Positions 33,237 through 41,609 of a DNA stretch of 52,443 nt are shown here, one piece after another. The stretch covers positions 1 through 52,443 of the forward strand of contig CAIMLR010000034.1 in NCBI GenBank assembly GCA_903842345.1, given 5' to 3'. The notes beneath the pieces were generated by a model, which worked only from the letters and a program-made list of their open reading frames with translations, searched no databases and was not told where the DNA came from. Position numbers and translations under genes: made by a program. The stretch is from an uncultured Myxococcales bacterium (lineage in GTDB: Bacteria; Myxococcota_A; UBA9042). The stretch's first letter is position 1. Each line of letters opens with the position of its first letter.

Positions 33237-34052
33237 ATGGTCACAGTCCGTTTGCCGCAGTCTGAACTCGAGAAGCACCTGGGCGCGCGCGCCAAGCACG
33301 TCTTCATTTCTGGCGCGTCGCGCGGGATTGGTGAAGCGATTGCCCGGCGCCTCGGCGAGGCCAACCACCGCTTTTCGCTGGCCGCGCGTTCGCAGAACCA
33401 GATGCTCGGTCTGGCGCGCGATCTCGGACTGGAACGCGCCCAGGCGCTGAAACTCGATTTGGCCGACGATCAGTCGATTGACGATGCGATTGTTGCCGCT
33501 GAGAGCCGCTTTGGCCCGATCGACATCCTCATCTGCAACGCCGGCACCAACGGACCGACTCCGCTCTCTGACCTCAGCGCCGAAAACCGCGCGCGGTTCC
33601 GCCACATCATCGACGTCAACCTGACCGGGACCGTCTTCCTCGCCCAGCTCGCGTGCGCCCACATGCAGCCGGGCGGTCGAATCGTCTTCATCGGCAGCGT
33701 GCTCGGGCGCTTTGGCGCGCCGGGCTCCATCGCGTACGTCGCGAGCAAGCACGCGATCCAGGGCGTCGTCCGCACCATGGCGTTGGAACTCGCGCACCGC
33801 GGGATCCGCGTGAACGCGCTGAATCCGGGCTGGGTGGATACTGAAATGGCGCGGGCGTCGATGCAGGCAATGGCCGACAAGCGCGGCGTGTCGTTTGAGA
33901 AAATCCTGCAGCAGCAGATGGACGTTCAGCCGGTGCGGCGGATGATCAAGCCGGAGGAAGTCGCCGCCTACGTCGAATTCCTCGTCGGTCCGACCGGCGA
34001 CGTGCTGACCGGGCAGGGCATCGACATCTCGTGCGGCAGCGTGATGATCTGA
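33237..34052 (+). CDS. Short-chain dehydrogenase/reductase
   Basis: A 271-residue classical SDR. Cofactor motif SGASRGIG (25-32) and NAG (101-103) are present; the catalytic set is N128, S154 (FIGSVLG), Y167 and K171 (YVASK). NPGWVDTEMA and the final DVLTGQGIDISCGSVMI fit FabG-like members. The substrate cannot be told from sequence. CGGAGG precedes the ATG at 33237; a TTG start 19 codons earlier is less likely. It is 59 bases after nfrA and overlaps the next gene by one base (TGATG). Confidence 0.88.
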   Translation: MVTVRLPQSELEKHLGARAKHVFISGASRGIGEAIARRLGEANHRFSLAARSQNQMLGLARDLGLERAQALKLDLADDQSIDDAIVAAESRFGPIDILICNAGTNGPTPLSDLSAENRARFRHIIDVNLTGTVFLAQLACAHMQPGGRIVFIGSVLGRFGAPGSIAYVASKHAIQGVVRTMALELAHRGIRVNALNPGWVDTEMARASMQAMADKRGVSFEKILQQQMDVQPVRRMIKPEEVAAYVEFLVGPTGDVLTGQGIDISCGSVMI

Positions 34053-35827
34053 TGTCAGAACGCCCGATCGCCATTGGCCTCTTTCGCGAAGCCGTCGTGC
34101 GCTTTGGCGAAGGCAAGACAACGACGGCCTCACGCCTGGCCGATCGCGCCCGCGAGCTGTTCCTCGCGTCTGGCGATATTGACGGCGCATGCGCGGCGGC
34201 GCTCCTGCGCGGTCGTTCAGCCTTGCGGGCTGCGCGCTATTCCGAGGCGGCGGATTGGCTGCTGTGGGCGCGCGCTGAGGCGTTTCGCCGCGGTCTGGAA
34301 CCACGCGTGCTGGCGGCGACGTCTGAACTGGCCGTGCTCGCGGAACTGCAAGGCGATGTGCTGACCGCCGTAGCGTCGCACCGCGACGTGCTCGACAAGC
34401 AGCGGTCGCGCGACGACAACCTGGGCATCGCGATGGCGGCGGGCAACGTCGCGCGCCTGCTGCCCAAAGTCGCGGGTCACATTCCCGCCATCGTCGCGGA
34501 GGCGCGGTCGCTGTTGACTGAGTCGCTCCAGCGCTTTCGCGACGGTCCGCACGAGGCTGGAATTGCCAACAGCTTGATTTGCATTGGTGATTTGGATCGC
34601 GCCGACGGCCAGCTCGACGACGCGCTCAAGCTATTCCAGGAAGTTATCGACATGGATCCGACGCCGGGCGTGCAGCCGATGCGGCTCCTGGCGCTTCACA
34701 ACCTGGGCAACGTGCTGCGGCAGATGGGCGACTACCGGCGGGCGACCGAGGCGCACGAGGCCGCCCAGGCGATGGCCGAGTCGCTTGGCGACGTGCGCTC
34801 CGCGCGGCGGGCGAGCGTGAGCCTGGCGATGACGGTGGCGATGACGGGCCCGCTGACCGAGGCGATGCGGCAGTTGGATCGCGTGGCGGCGAAGCTGGCG
34901 ACGAGCGAGGATGGCGCCGCGCAGGCGGTGCTGGCGATGAACCGGGCGCACCTCGCGGCAGCGGCGGGGCAGGTCCTGGCGGGGCTCGACTTCCTCAAGC
35001 AGGCGCACCGGCACTTCACGCAGCGCGGCGATCGGGCGATGACCGATGAAGTCGATCTGGCGGTCGCTGGCCTGGCGCTGCTCTCCTCCAGCGATCGCCG
35101 GGCGCTCAAGCAGATTCGTCGGCGAAAATGGGCCACGCCCGCGCTCGCCCGGGAGCGGCAGTTGCTGCGCGCGGAAGTCGCGTTCCGCCGTCTGGACCTT
35201 GCGGATTTTGACGACGCGGTCCTTCAGCTGGGCAAGGCGGAATCCTGGCAGGAAGCCGTGGGCATCGGCGCGGCGTGCGTGGAGCGGGCGGCGCTGATCG
35301 GCGTGGACAACCGCGCGGGCTTGGACGAGATGGCCGAGTTGGCCGAGAAACGCGGCGCGCGCGTCGATTACCTGACGATTCGGCTCGCGCAGGCGCAGGC
35401 GTCCCTGTGGCTGGGCGATCTCGCGCGGGCTGAGGCGTACGCGGGCGAGGTGCAGACGGAAGCGGCGACCCTCGGGCGGCGCCTCATGGAGTTGAACGCG
35501 CGCATGATTTTCGCGCTGGCGGGACGCAAGGCGATCTTTGCCGCGACGTGGCAGCGAGAAGCGCTGGCGTTGGCGGGCGAAGGGGCTGTGGTGCCGGCGG
35601 CGTGGGCGGGCGCGGCAGCGTCGTTCGGCACGCTGGACGATGACGCGCTGGATTTGCACATTCGCACGCTGCACGAGGCAGGCGATGAACGCCACAAGCT
35701 GCACCTCCTGACCTGGCGCGCTGCCTACGGTCCGGCGGCTCTCGCCGCGCTCGCCATCACAGCCATTGAAACTGCTGGGATTTCCGTTCCGCCGTGGCTG
35801 CGTGTCATGGCGGCAGAACCTTCTTGA
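34052..35827 (+). CDS. Cytoplasmic TPR-repeat protein
   Basis: A 591-residue all-helical protein with no signal or membrane segment. TPR-like units are visible over most of its length, for example YSEAADWLLWARAEAFRRG, GQLDDALKLFQEVIDMDP, LLALHNLGNVLRQMGDYRRA and GLDFLKQAHRHFTQRGD. No enzymatic domain. Translationally coupled to the SDR gene by a one-base overlap. Such proteins usually act as scaffolds or regulators; nothing here identifies the partner. Confidence 0.7.
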   Translation: MSERPIAIGLFREAVVRFGEGKTTTASRLADRARELFLASGDIDGACAAALLRGRSALRAARYSEAADWLLWARAEAFRRGLEPRVLAATSELAVLAELQGDVLTAVASHRDVLDKQRSRDDNLGIAMAAGNVARLLPKVAGHIPAIVAEARSLLTESLQRFRDGPHEAGIANSLICIGDLDRADGQLDDALKLFQEVIDMDPTPGVQPMRLLALHNLGNVLRQMGDYRRATEAHEAAQAMAESLGDVRSARRASVSLAMTVAMTGPLTEAMRQLDRVAAKLATSEDGAAQAVLAMNRAHLAAAAGQVLAGLDFLKQAHRHFTQRGDRAMTDEVDLAVAGLALLSSSDRRALKQIRRRKWATPALARERQLLRAEVAFRRLDLADFDDAVLQLGKAESWQEAVGIGAACVERAALIGVDNRAGLDEMAELAEKRGARVDYLTIRLAQAQASLWLGDLARAEAYAGEVQTEAATLGRRLMELNARMIFALAGRKAIFAATWQREALALAGEGAVVPAAWAGAAASFGTLDDDALDLHIRTLHEAGDERHKLHLLTWRAAYGPAALAALAITAIETAGISVPPWLRVMAAEPS

Positions 35828-35866
35828 CGTTTGGCGCATCTGAATGAACAGGCGCCCGGCCTTGAC

Positions 35867-35894
35867 TTGATGCCGTCGCGTGCTTGGCTATAGT
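35867..35894 (+). promoter_or_regulatory. Putative lon promoter
   Basis: TTGATG (35867-35872), 16-base spacer, TATAGT (35889-35894), 88 bases before the lon ATG. TATAGT is the best -10 hexamer I see in the window. An overlapping TTGACT at 35862 would need a 21-base spacer. Confidence 0.45.
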
Positions 35895-35981
35895 GAACAC
35901 AGGACCCATGCCACGCTGGCAAAACAGCGCTGGGTGCGGTTCTCAGGCACGCTGACCCTGTGTCGGCACGGTGAGGAAGCC

Positions 35982-38396
35982 ATGTCATCCGAAAAAACGT
36001 CTCCTGACAGCACTGAAATGGCTGAACCGATCCAAACCGGTAGTTCGCTGCACAACCTGCCGATTCTGGCGCTGCGAAATGCCGTGTTGTTCCCGGGTGC
36101 GGTGATGCCCGTCGTCATCGGCCGCGGCAAGTCCATCAAGCTCCTGGAAAGCCTCGGGGATCGGCGCGCGGCAATCGTCGGCGTGGTCGCGCAGAAGGAC
36201 AAAAGCATCGACAACCCCAAGCCGGACGAATTGTACTGGGCGGGTTGCACGGGCCAGCTCATCAAGGTCCTGCGCAACGGCGCGGAGACCTACCACGTCG
36301 TCATCCGCGGTGTGGATCGCTTCAAGATCAACAGCATCGTCCAGGAAGACCCGTACCTGTCCGCGGACGTGGAACTGCTGAGCGAAAAGGACGATGCGGA
36401 TCCGCAGATCCAGGCGCTCGTGCATTCGGTGCGCGATACGGCGATTGAGCTCGTCAACATGGTGCCGGAATTGCCGATCAACGCCTCGGACTTGCAGGAG
36501 AATTTTGAGCATCCGGCGCGCCTGGTCTACCTGCTGCTGACGCACCTCGGCGTGACGGTGGAAGAGAAGGTCGACGTCCTGCAGGCACCGAACCTTCAGG
36601 AAATGCTGACCAAGACGCTGCATCTGGTGATCCAGCAGGTGGAAATCCTGCGCATCAGCCAGCGGATTAACAGCGAAGTGAAGGGCGACCTGAACAAGAG
36701 CCAGCGCGAGTACGTGCTGCGCAAGCAACTGAAGGCGATCCAGAAAGAGTTGGGCGATCTGGAAGGCGGCGAGGGCGATGAGCTCGGCGAGCTGGAAGAG
36801 CGGCTGATGAAGGTCGGGCTGCCGGAAGAAGCGCAGAAGATTGCGACAAAGGAGCTCAAGCGGCTCCGGACGATCCAGGCGGGTTCGCCGGAATACACCG
36901 TGGCGCGCACGTACCTGGAGTGGTTCTCTGATCTGCCGTGGAGCAAGATGACCGAGGACAACCTCGATCTGAAGCACGCGGCGCAGGTGCTGGATGACCG
37001 GCACTACGGCCTGGAGAAGATCAAGACCCGCATTATCGAGTACTTGGCGGTGTCCAAGCTGAAGAACGACATGCGCGGTCCGGTGCTGTGCCTCGTCGGT
37101 CCTCCGGGCGTGGGGAAGACGTCGCTCGGTCACAGCATCGCCGAGTCGCTGGGCCGCAAGTTCCAGCGCCTGAGCTTGGGCGGCGTGCGCGATGAAGCGG
37201 AGATCCGCGGTCACCGCCGCACGTACATTGGCGCGATGCCCGGCAAGATCATCATGGCGATGAAGAAGGCGGAGTCGCGCAACCCCGTGATGATCCTGGA
37301 TGAAGTCGACAAGCTGACGCACGATTGGCGCGGCGACCCGACGGCGGCGCTCCTGGAAGTGCTGGACCCGGAGCAGAACCACGCGTTTGGCGATCACTAC
37401 CTGGACACGCCGTTTGACCTGTCCAAGATCCTGTTCATTGCCACGGCGAATACGACGGACACGATTCCGCCGCCGCTGCTGGATCGTATGGAAGTCATTG
37501 AGCTCTCGGGCTACACGCATGAGGAGAAATTCCACATCGCGCGGCGCCACTTGATGCCCAAGCAGATCAAGGAGCACGGCATCAAGCCGGAGCAGCTGAT
37601 CCTGCCGGATGACGTGCTGGACCGCGTGATTTCCCACTACACGCGGGAAGCGGGCGTGCGTAACCTGGAACGGCGGATGGCGGACATCGCGCGCAACGTG
37701 GCGGTGGGCATTGCCCGCGGCGACTACGAGACGCGGACGCTGACGATCGACGATCTGGATGAAATGCTCGGCCACTTTGCCTACGAGCCGGAAACCGCCA
37801 TGCGCACGGAAGCGCCGGGCGTGGCGACGGGCATGGCGTGGACGCGCGCGGGCGGCGATCTGCTCTTCATTGAAACGTCCAAGATGCCGGGACGCGGCAA
37901 GCTGCGCCTGACCGGCCAGTTGGGCGACGTGATGAAGGAGTCCGCGCAGATCGCGCTGTCGCTGGTGGAAGCCAACGCGGAGCGGCTGGGAATCGACCGC
38001 AAGATGTTCGAGGAGTGGGACATTCACATCCACTTCCCGGCGGGCGCGACGCCAAAGGATGGCCCGTCGGCGGGCGTTACGATGTACACGGCGCTCGTGT
38101 CCCTGCTCACGGGCGTGCGCGTGCGCGGCGATGTGTCGATGACCGGTGAAGCGACGTTGCGCGGCTTGGTGCTGCCGGTTGGCGGCATCAAGGACAAGGT
38201 GCTGGCGGCGATGCGCGGCGGCATCAAGAAGATCATCCTGCCGGTGCGCAACAAGAAGGACCTGCGGGACATCCCGGAGCAGGCGCGCGCGGGTGTGGAG
38301 TTCGTGTTCGCGACGCGGATGGACGACGTGTTGGAGGCCGCACTGGAAGTGCCGCCGTCCGCGCGGGCGGCCAAAGCAGCCACGGCGAGCGCGTAA
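35982..38396 (+). CDS. lon: ATP-dependent Lon protease
   Basis: An 804-residue protein of standard LonA length. The N-terminal substrate-binding domain starts LPILALRNAVLFPGAVMPV; the AAA+ module has Walker A GPPGVGKTSL (from about residue 373) and Walker B MILDEVDKL; the C-terminal peptidase has S696 in KDGPSAGVTM and K739 in GGIKDKVLAA, the Ser-Lys dyad. It degrades damaged and regulatory proteins in the cytoplasm. GAGGAAG precedes the ATG at 35982; the longer frame up to 35880 contains the promoter and is not coding. A 55-residue ORF follows with no gap. Confidence 0.95.
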   Translation: MSSEKTSPDSTEMAEPIQTGSSLHNLPILALRNAVLFPGAVMPVVIGRGKSIKLLESLGDRRAAIVGVVAQKDKSIDNPKPDELYWAGCTGQLIKVLRNGAETYHVVIRGVDRFKINSIVQEDPYLSADVELLSEKDDADPQIQALVHSVRDTAIELVNMVPELPINASDLQENFEHPARLVYLLLTHLGVTVEEKVDVLQAPNLQEMLTKTLHLVIQQVEILRISQRINSEVKGDLNKSQREYVLRKQLKAIQKELGDLEGGEGDELGELEERLMKVGLPEEAQKIATKELKRLRTIQAGSPEYTVARTYLEWFSDLPWSKMTEDNLDLKHAAQVLDDRHYGLEKIKTRIIEYLAVSKLKNDMRGPVLCLVGPPGVGKTSLGHSIAESLGRKFQRLSLGGVRDEAEIRGHRRTYIGAMPGKIIMAMKKAESRNPVMILDEVDKLTHDWRGDPTAALLEVLDPEQNHAFGDHYLDTPFDLSKILFIATANTTDTIPPPLLDRMEVIELSGYTHEEKFHIARRHLMPKQIKEHGIKPEQLILPDDVLDRVISHYTREAGVRNLERRMADIARNVAVGIARGDYETRTLTIDDLDEMLGHFAYEPETAMRTEAPGVATGMAWTRAGGDLLFIETSKMPGRGKLRLTGQLGDVMKESAQIALSLVEANAERLGIDRKMFEEWDIHIHFPAGATPKDGPSAGVTMYTALVSLLTGVRVRGDVSMTGEATLRGLVLPVGGIKDKVLAAMRGGIKKIILPVRNKKDLRDIPEQARAGVEFVFATRMDDVLEAALEVPPSARAAKAATASA

Positions 38397-38564
38397 ATGA
38401 TGGCGTCACTGGTGCTGGCCGACTGCGTGGTGTGCGTTGCCAATGAGACGCCCAACGGTTGGCTGGCGCTAGCGCTGATTGTTTTGGTAGGCTCTGCGGC
38501 GCTGGCGTTTGCGATGGCCTGGATGGACGGGCGCAATCGACCCAAACCGCCGCAGAGCGAGTGA
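38397..38564 (+). CDS. Small single-span membrane protein directly after lon
   Basis: A 55-residue ORF, MMASLVLADCVVCVANETPN at the start, then one membrane span of about 21 residues (WLALALIVLVGSAALAFAMA), then a basic tail GRNRPKPPQSE. It starts at the base after the lon TAA and ends two bases before the next lipoprotein's ATG, so it fills the gap exactly. N-out/C-in topology is expected from the charge distribution. No family recognised; a CxxC pair (residues 10 and 13) lies before the span. Confidence 0.6.
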   Translation: MMASLVLADCVVCVANETPNGWLALALIVLVGSAALAFAMAWMDGRNRPKPPQSE

Positions 38565-38566
38565 CG

Positions 38567-39772
38567 ATGACGACAATTCAAGGTGTGGCGCGCTGTGCGA
38601 TGACCGCAGCGTTGCTGCTTTTTGCCGCCTGCGGTGGGACGACAGGCGGAACCGGTGGCGTCTTTGCGTCCAACGCCGATGCCGCCGGGGATGGGCAGAT
38701 CGCCGGTGATGCGACCCCGACCGCCGCGGACGTGGCGGCCGACGATGCGGCGGCATTGAGCGATGCCAGCGGCACGGATGCGGTGGCCGCGGCCGATGTG
38801 CAGGAGCCGTCGGACGTCCAGGCGGTCGATGACGCTGTTGCGCTTGTCGATGTCCCGGTCGCCAACGATTCCGGCAAGGCGCCGTGCAAGTCCGACGTGG
38901 CGTGCAAAGCGACGAACCAGGTGTGCGATCTGGCCGGCGGCGCGTGCGTGGACTGCAACAGCAAGGTCGATTGCACCGGCGTCCAGGTCTGCGTCGCGCA
39001 CCAATGCGTGGTCCAGACGATGTGCACGTCCAGCAAGGACTGCCCGTTTGTCTGCAACAAGGCGAGCGGAATCTGCGTGGAATGCGTGACGGACGTCGAC
39101 TGCGACGCCGGCAAGGCGTGCGCCGCGGACTTCGCCTGCCACGCCAAGGCGTTGGTTTGCATCCCCGGCACCGGTCAGTGCGTGGGCGCGGCGTTCCACC
39201 TGTGCCTCGCCGACGGCACCGGCTACGACCCCGCCGGCCAGGCCTGCGCCGACAGCAACGCCTGCACGTTGGACCAGTGCAGCAACACCACCGGCGGCTG
39301 TACGCACACGTCGGTCAGCGGCCCCTGCAACGACGGGAACGCGTGCACGACCGGCGAGCAGTGCCTCGGCGGCGTGTGCAGCAGCGGCAGCCCCCTCAGC
39401 TGCGACGACAAGGACGCCTGCACGACCGACGCGTGCGACCCCGCCAAGGGCTGCGTCCACGCCGCCATTGCCAATTGCGTCACGGCCGCGTGCGGCAAGG
39501 ACCCCAACAACACGTGCAGCGGCAAATGCGGCCAAGCCTCCGGCATGTTCAACGCCTGCAGCTGCGCGACCGACTGCAAGAGCAAGGGCACCTGCTGCGG
39601 CGATTACGACGCGTGTGCGTGCGCCACCTCGACGCCGCCCACGTGCGGCGCGGATCCGACCAACACCTGCAAGGGCAAGTGCACGACGGACACGCAATGC
39701 ACGTCGATGATCTGCCAATCCGTGCCGCAGTTCTGCGCGCCGGACTGGGCAGCTTGCTGCAACGTCCCGTGA
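38567..39772 (+). CDS. Stalked Cys-rich lipoprotein with somatomedin-B-like domain
   Basis: A 401-residue lipoprotein. Signal ends LLLFAAC (C22); an Asp/Ala/Val stalk runs to about residue 103; Cys-rich modules follow, including CDDKDACTTDACD repeats. At about residues 307-350 eight cysteines are spaced C-x3-C-x9-C-x-C-x3-C-x5-CC-x5-C, almost exactly the vertebrate somatomedin B (vitronectin) spacing, with GTCCGDYDAC at the end. A second, partial copy starts TCGADPTNTCKGKC. SMB domains are protein-protein interaction knots. The ATG lies 2 bases after the small membrane protein's stop. Confidence 0.78.
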   Translation: MTTIQGVARCAMTAALLLFAACGGTTGGTGGVFASNADAAGDGQIAGDATPTAADVAADDAAALSDASGTDAVAAADVQEPSDVQAVDDAVALVDVPVANDSGKAPCKSDVACKATNQVCDLAGGACVDCNSKVDCTGVQVCVAHQCVVQTMCTSSKDCPFVCNKASGICVECVTDVDCDAGKACAADFACHAKALVCIPGTGQCVGAAFHLCLADGTGYDPAGQACADSNACTLDQCSNTTGGCTHTSVSGPCNDGNACTTGEQCLGGVCSSGSPLSCDDKDACTTDACDPAKGCVHAAIANCVTAACGKDPNNTCSGKCGQASGMFNACSCATDCKSKGTCCGDYDACACATSTPPTCGADPTNTCKGKCTTDTQCTSMICQSVPQFCAPDWAACCNVP

Positions 39773-39810
39773 GACGCCCCACCCACTCCGTCAAAGCCAG
39801 GAAGTGCGCC

Positions 39811-40479
39811 ATGCTCCGCCAGAACCTCCTCGTCCTCGCGCTCGCGACCGCGTGCAGCCACACACCCGCGGCCAGCACAATCGACCGCACCTATGCCAGC
39901 GCCGGCAGGATCGCGCCCGACGGCGTCGAGCCGACGTGCGTCGCGCAAGCCGTTGACCCGACAACCTGCGTGGCGAGTGATGACGCCGCGAGCGGGGCGG
40001 ACGGCGCGGGAATGGCTGGCGATGCGACCGGCGGGCAGGACGGCGGCACCGACAGCGGCGCGGCGGAATACGGCCCGACGCACAAGGGCAACGCGGCAGA
40101 CGACGACGACTGCAAGTACCGCGTCGCGTGGCAATCGAGCGGGAACCTCGTCAACAGCGACGTGTACTTCCTCATCGATGTGACGTTGAAGGCTGACGGC
40201 AAGCCGGCGAGCCAGCTCGTCGCGACCCACACGCCGATCTTCGCGGAGGTGTACGTCGACAACGGCGACCCGGTCACCAACCATGCCGCGCCGAATTCGG
40301 GCCAGACGGTGGAGGAAACGGCGACGCCGGGGCGCTACGTCGTGGGGCCAATCCATTTTGACCAGGTGGCCAAGCCCTGGACCGTGCGTTTCCACCTGTA
40401 TGGGAACTGCGACGACGGGGCGACGTCACCGCACGGCCACGTCGCGTTCTACTTCGACGTCGTGGCGCCGGGCGCGTAG
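39811..40479 (+). CDS. YtkA/FixH-like small lipoprotein
   Basis: A 222-residue protein. Signal MLRQNLLVLALATAC gives C15. A short Gly/Asp/Ala linker (about residues 55-90) follows. The C-terminal ~125 residues form an immunoglobulin-like beta domain resembling YtkA: YFLIDVTLKADGKPA, AEVYVDN, TPGRYVVGPIHFDQVAKPW, TVRFHLYGNCDDG, SPHGHVAFYFDV. YtkA/FixH-like domains occur in metal or cytochrome-oxidase assembly contexts. AGGAAG precedes the ATG. Its 3' end overlaps the convergent transporter gene by 31 bases. Confidence 0.65.
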   Translation: MLRQNLLVLALATACSHTPAASTIDRTYASAGRIAPDGVEPTCVAQAVDPTTCVASDDAASGADGAGMAGDATGGQDGGTDSGAAEYGPTHKGNAADDDDCKYRVAWQSSGNLVNSDVYFLIDVTLKADGKPASQLVATHTPIFAEVYVDNGDPVTNHAAPNSGQTVEETATPGRYVVGPIHFDQVAKPWTVRFHLYGNCDDGATSPHGHVAFYFDVVAPGA

Positions 40480-41609
40480 ATCCACCCGCGGCGGATCGCC
40501 GTGGCCATCAGCGTCCCGGCAAGCAGACCCACGACGTACCCGTACGGCAGCCCGACAACGGCGGCAGCGACGAGGAGCGCGACCCAGAGCGTCCGGCTTT
40601 CGCTGGCAACATCCGCGACAAGCATCATCAGAGCGACGGCTTCAAACAGCAGCACGATCCCCAGCACCGGCATCGGAAACACGTGCACGAGGTTGCTGAA
40701 GCCCGGCGCGAAGAACAGGCCGAGGAGCAAGTACATGCTGCCGTACAGCACCGCCGCGCCGCCGGTGCGGGCGCCAAAGCCGTAGAAGCCGACGAGCCCG
40801 CCGCAGCCGTGGCAGATCGGCACGCCGCCGAACCAGGGCGCGATGAGGTTCATGGCCGCGTACGTGAAGCCGATCTTGCGGACTGAGACGGGGCGGTCCG
40901 GGAACAGATCGTGCGCCGTCTGGCTGGTGGCGATGACCGAGTTGCCCAGGGAAAGCGGGAGCTGCGGCAGCGCGAGGAGCAGGGCACCTTGGGTCAACTC
41001 GTCCGTCGTCGGTACGCGCAGCGTGGGCAGGTGCAACCCAAACGCGCCGCTGAGCATTGACACCGGGTCGTGGCGCACCAGCGCGTAGACGCCGCCGAGC
41101 GCCATCACCACGAGCGGCGCGGGCACCCGATGCTGCCGGCGCAGCGCCATCAGCAGGATCAGCGCCACGGCCGCGAGCGCATAGCCCGGTGCACCATCGG
41201 CAGCGGCGTATTCCTTCAGCGCGAGCGTCGCCAGCGTGACGCCAAGCCCCAGTTGAATGCCGCGCACCACTTCCTTGGGCACCACGCGTGCGAGCCAATC
41301 CAGAAGGCCCGTGGTCGCCAGCACCAGCATCACGACGCCCACGACAAGGCCTCCGCCCGCGAGCGTGCCCGCGGACAGGTGTTTGGCCAGCATGATCGCC
41401 GCCATCGCCTTGAGCGGCTGGACCGGCATGGGCATCCCGTAGAAGACGCCGGTCGCGATTTGCATGCCGCCGAACACGATGCACACGCTCGCTGCGTCCA
41501 GTCCGCAGGTCGCCACGAGCGCGATGAGCAGGGGCAAGTCCGTCCCGATGTCGCCAAACGCGCCGGCGAGTTCATGGCGATCAAACCGCAGCCGCGGGGT
41601 CTTACTCAT
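40449..41609 (-). CDS. MOT1-type molybdate/sulfate transporter
   Basis: A 386-residue polytopic membrane protein with about ten to twelve hydrophobic spans. Diagnostic motifs of the MOT1 branch of the sulfate-permease superfamily: ELAGAFGDIGTDLPLLIALV near the N terminus, MPVQPLKAMAAIMLA, and LPLSLGNSVIATSQTAHDLF with GGVPICHGCGGLVGFYGFGA. No STAS domain is present, as expected for MOT1. Whether molybdate or sulfate is carried is not decidable. The start overlaps the end of the upstream lipoprotein gene by 8 bases, so the two are co-transcribed. Confidence 0.85.
   Translation of the reverse strand: MSKTPRLRFDRHELAGAFGDIGTDLPLLIALVATCGLDAASVCIVFGGMQIATGVFYGMPMPVQPLKAMAAIMLAKHLSAGTLAGGGLVVGVVMLVLATTGLLDWLARVVPKEVVRGIQLGLGVTLATLALKEYAAADGAPGYALAAVALILLMALRRQHRVPAPLVVMALGGVYALVRHDPVSMLSGAFGLHLPTLRVPTTDELTQGALLLALPQLPLSLGNSVIATSQTAHDLFPDRPVSVRKIGFTYAAMNLIAPWFGGVPICHGCGGLVGFYGFGARTGGAAVLYGSMYLLLGLFFAPGFSNLVHVFPMPVLGIVLLFEAVALMMLVADVASESRTLWVALLVAAAVVGLPYGYVVGLLAGTLMATAIRRGWIYAPGATTSK

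Noticed and set aside
35985-38033. Minus-strand open frame of 682 codons
   Set aside because: Antisense to lon; His/Arg/Gln-rich shadow of a highly conserved gene.
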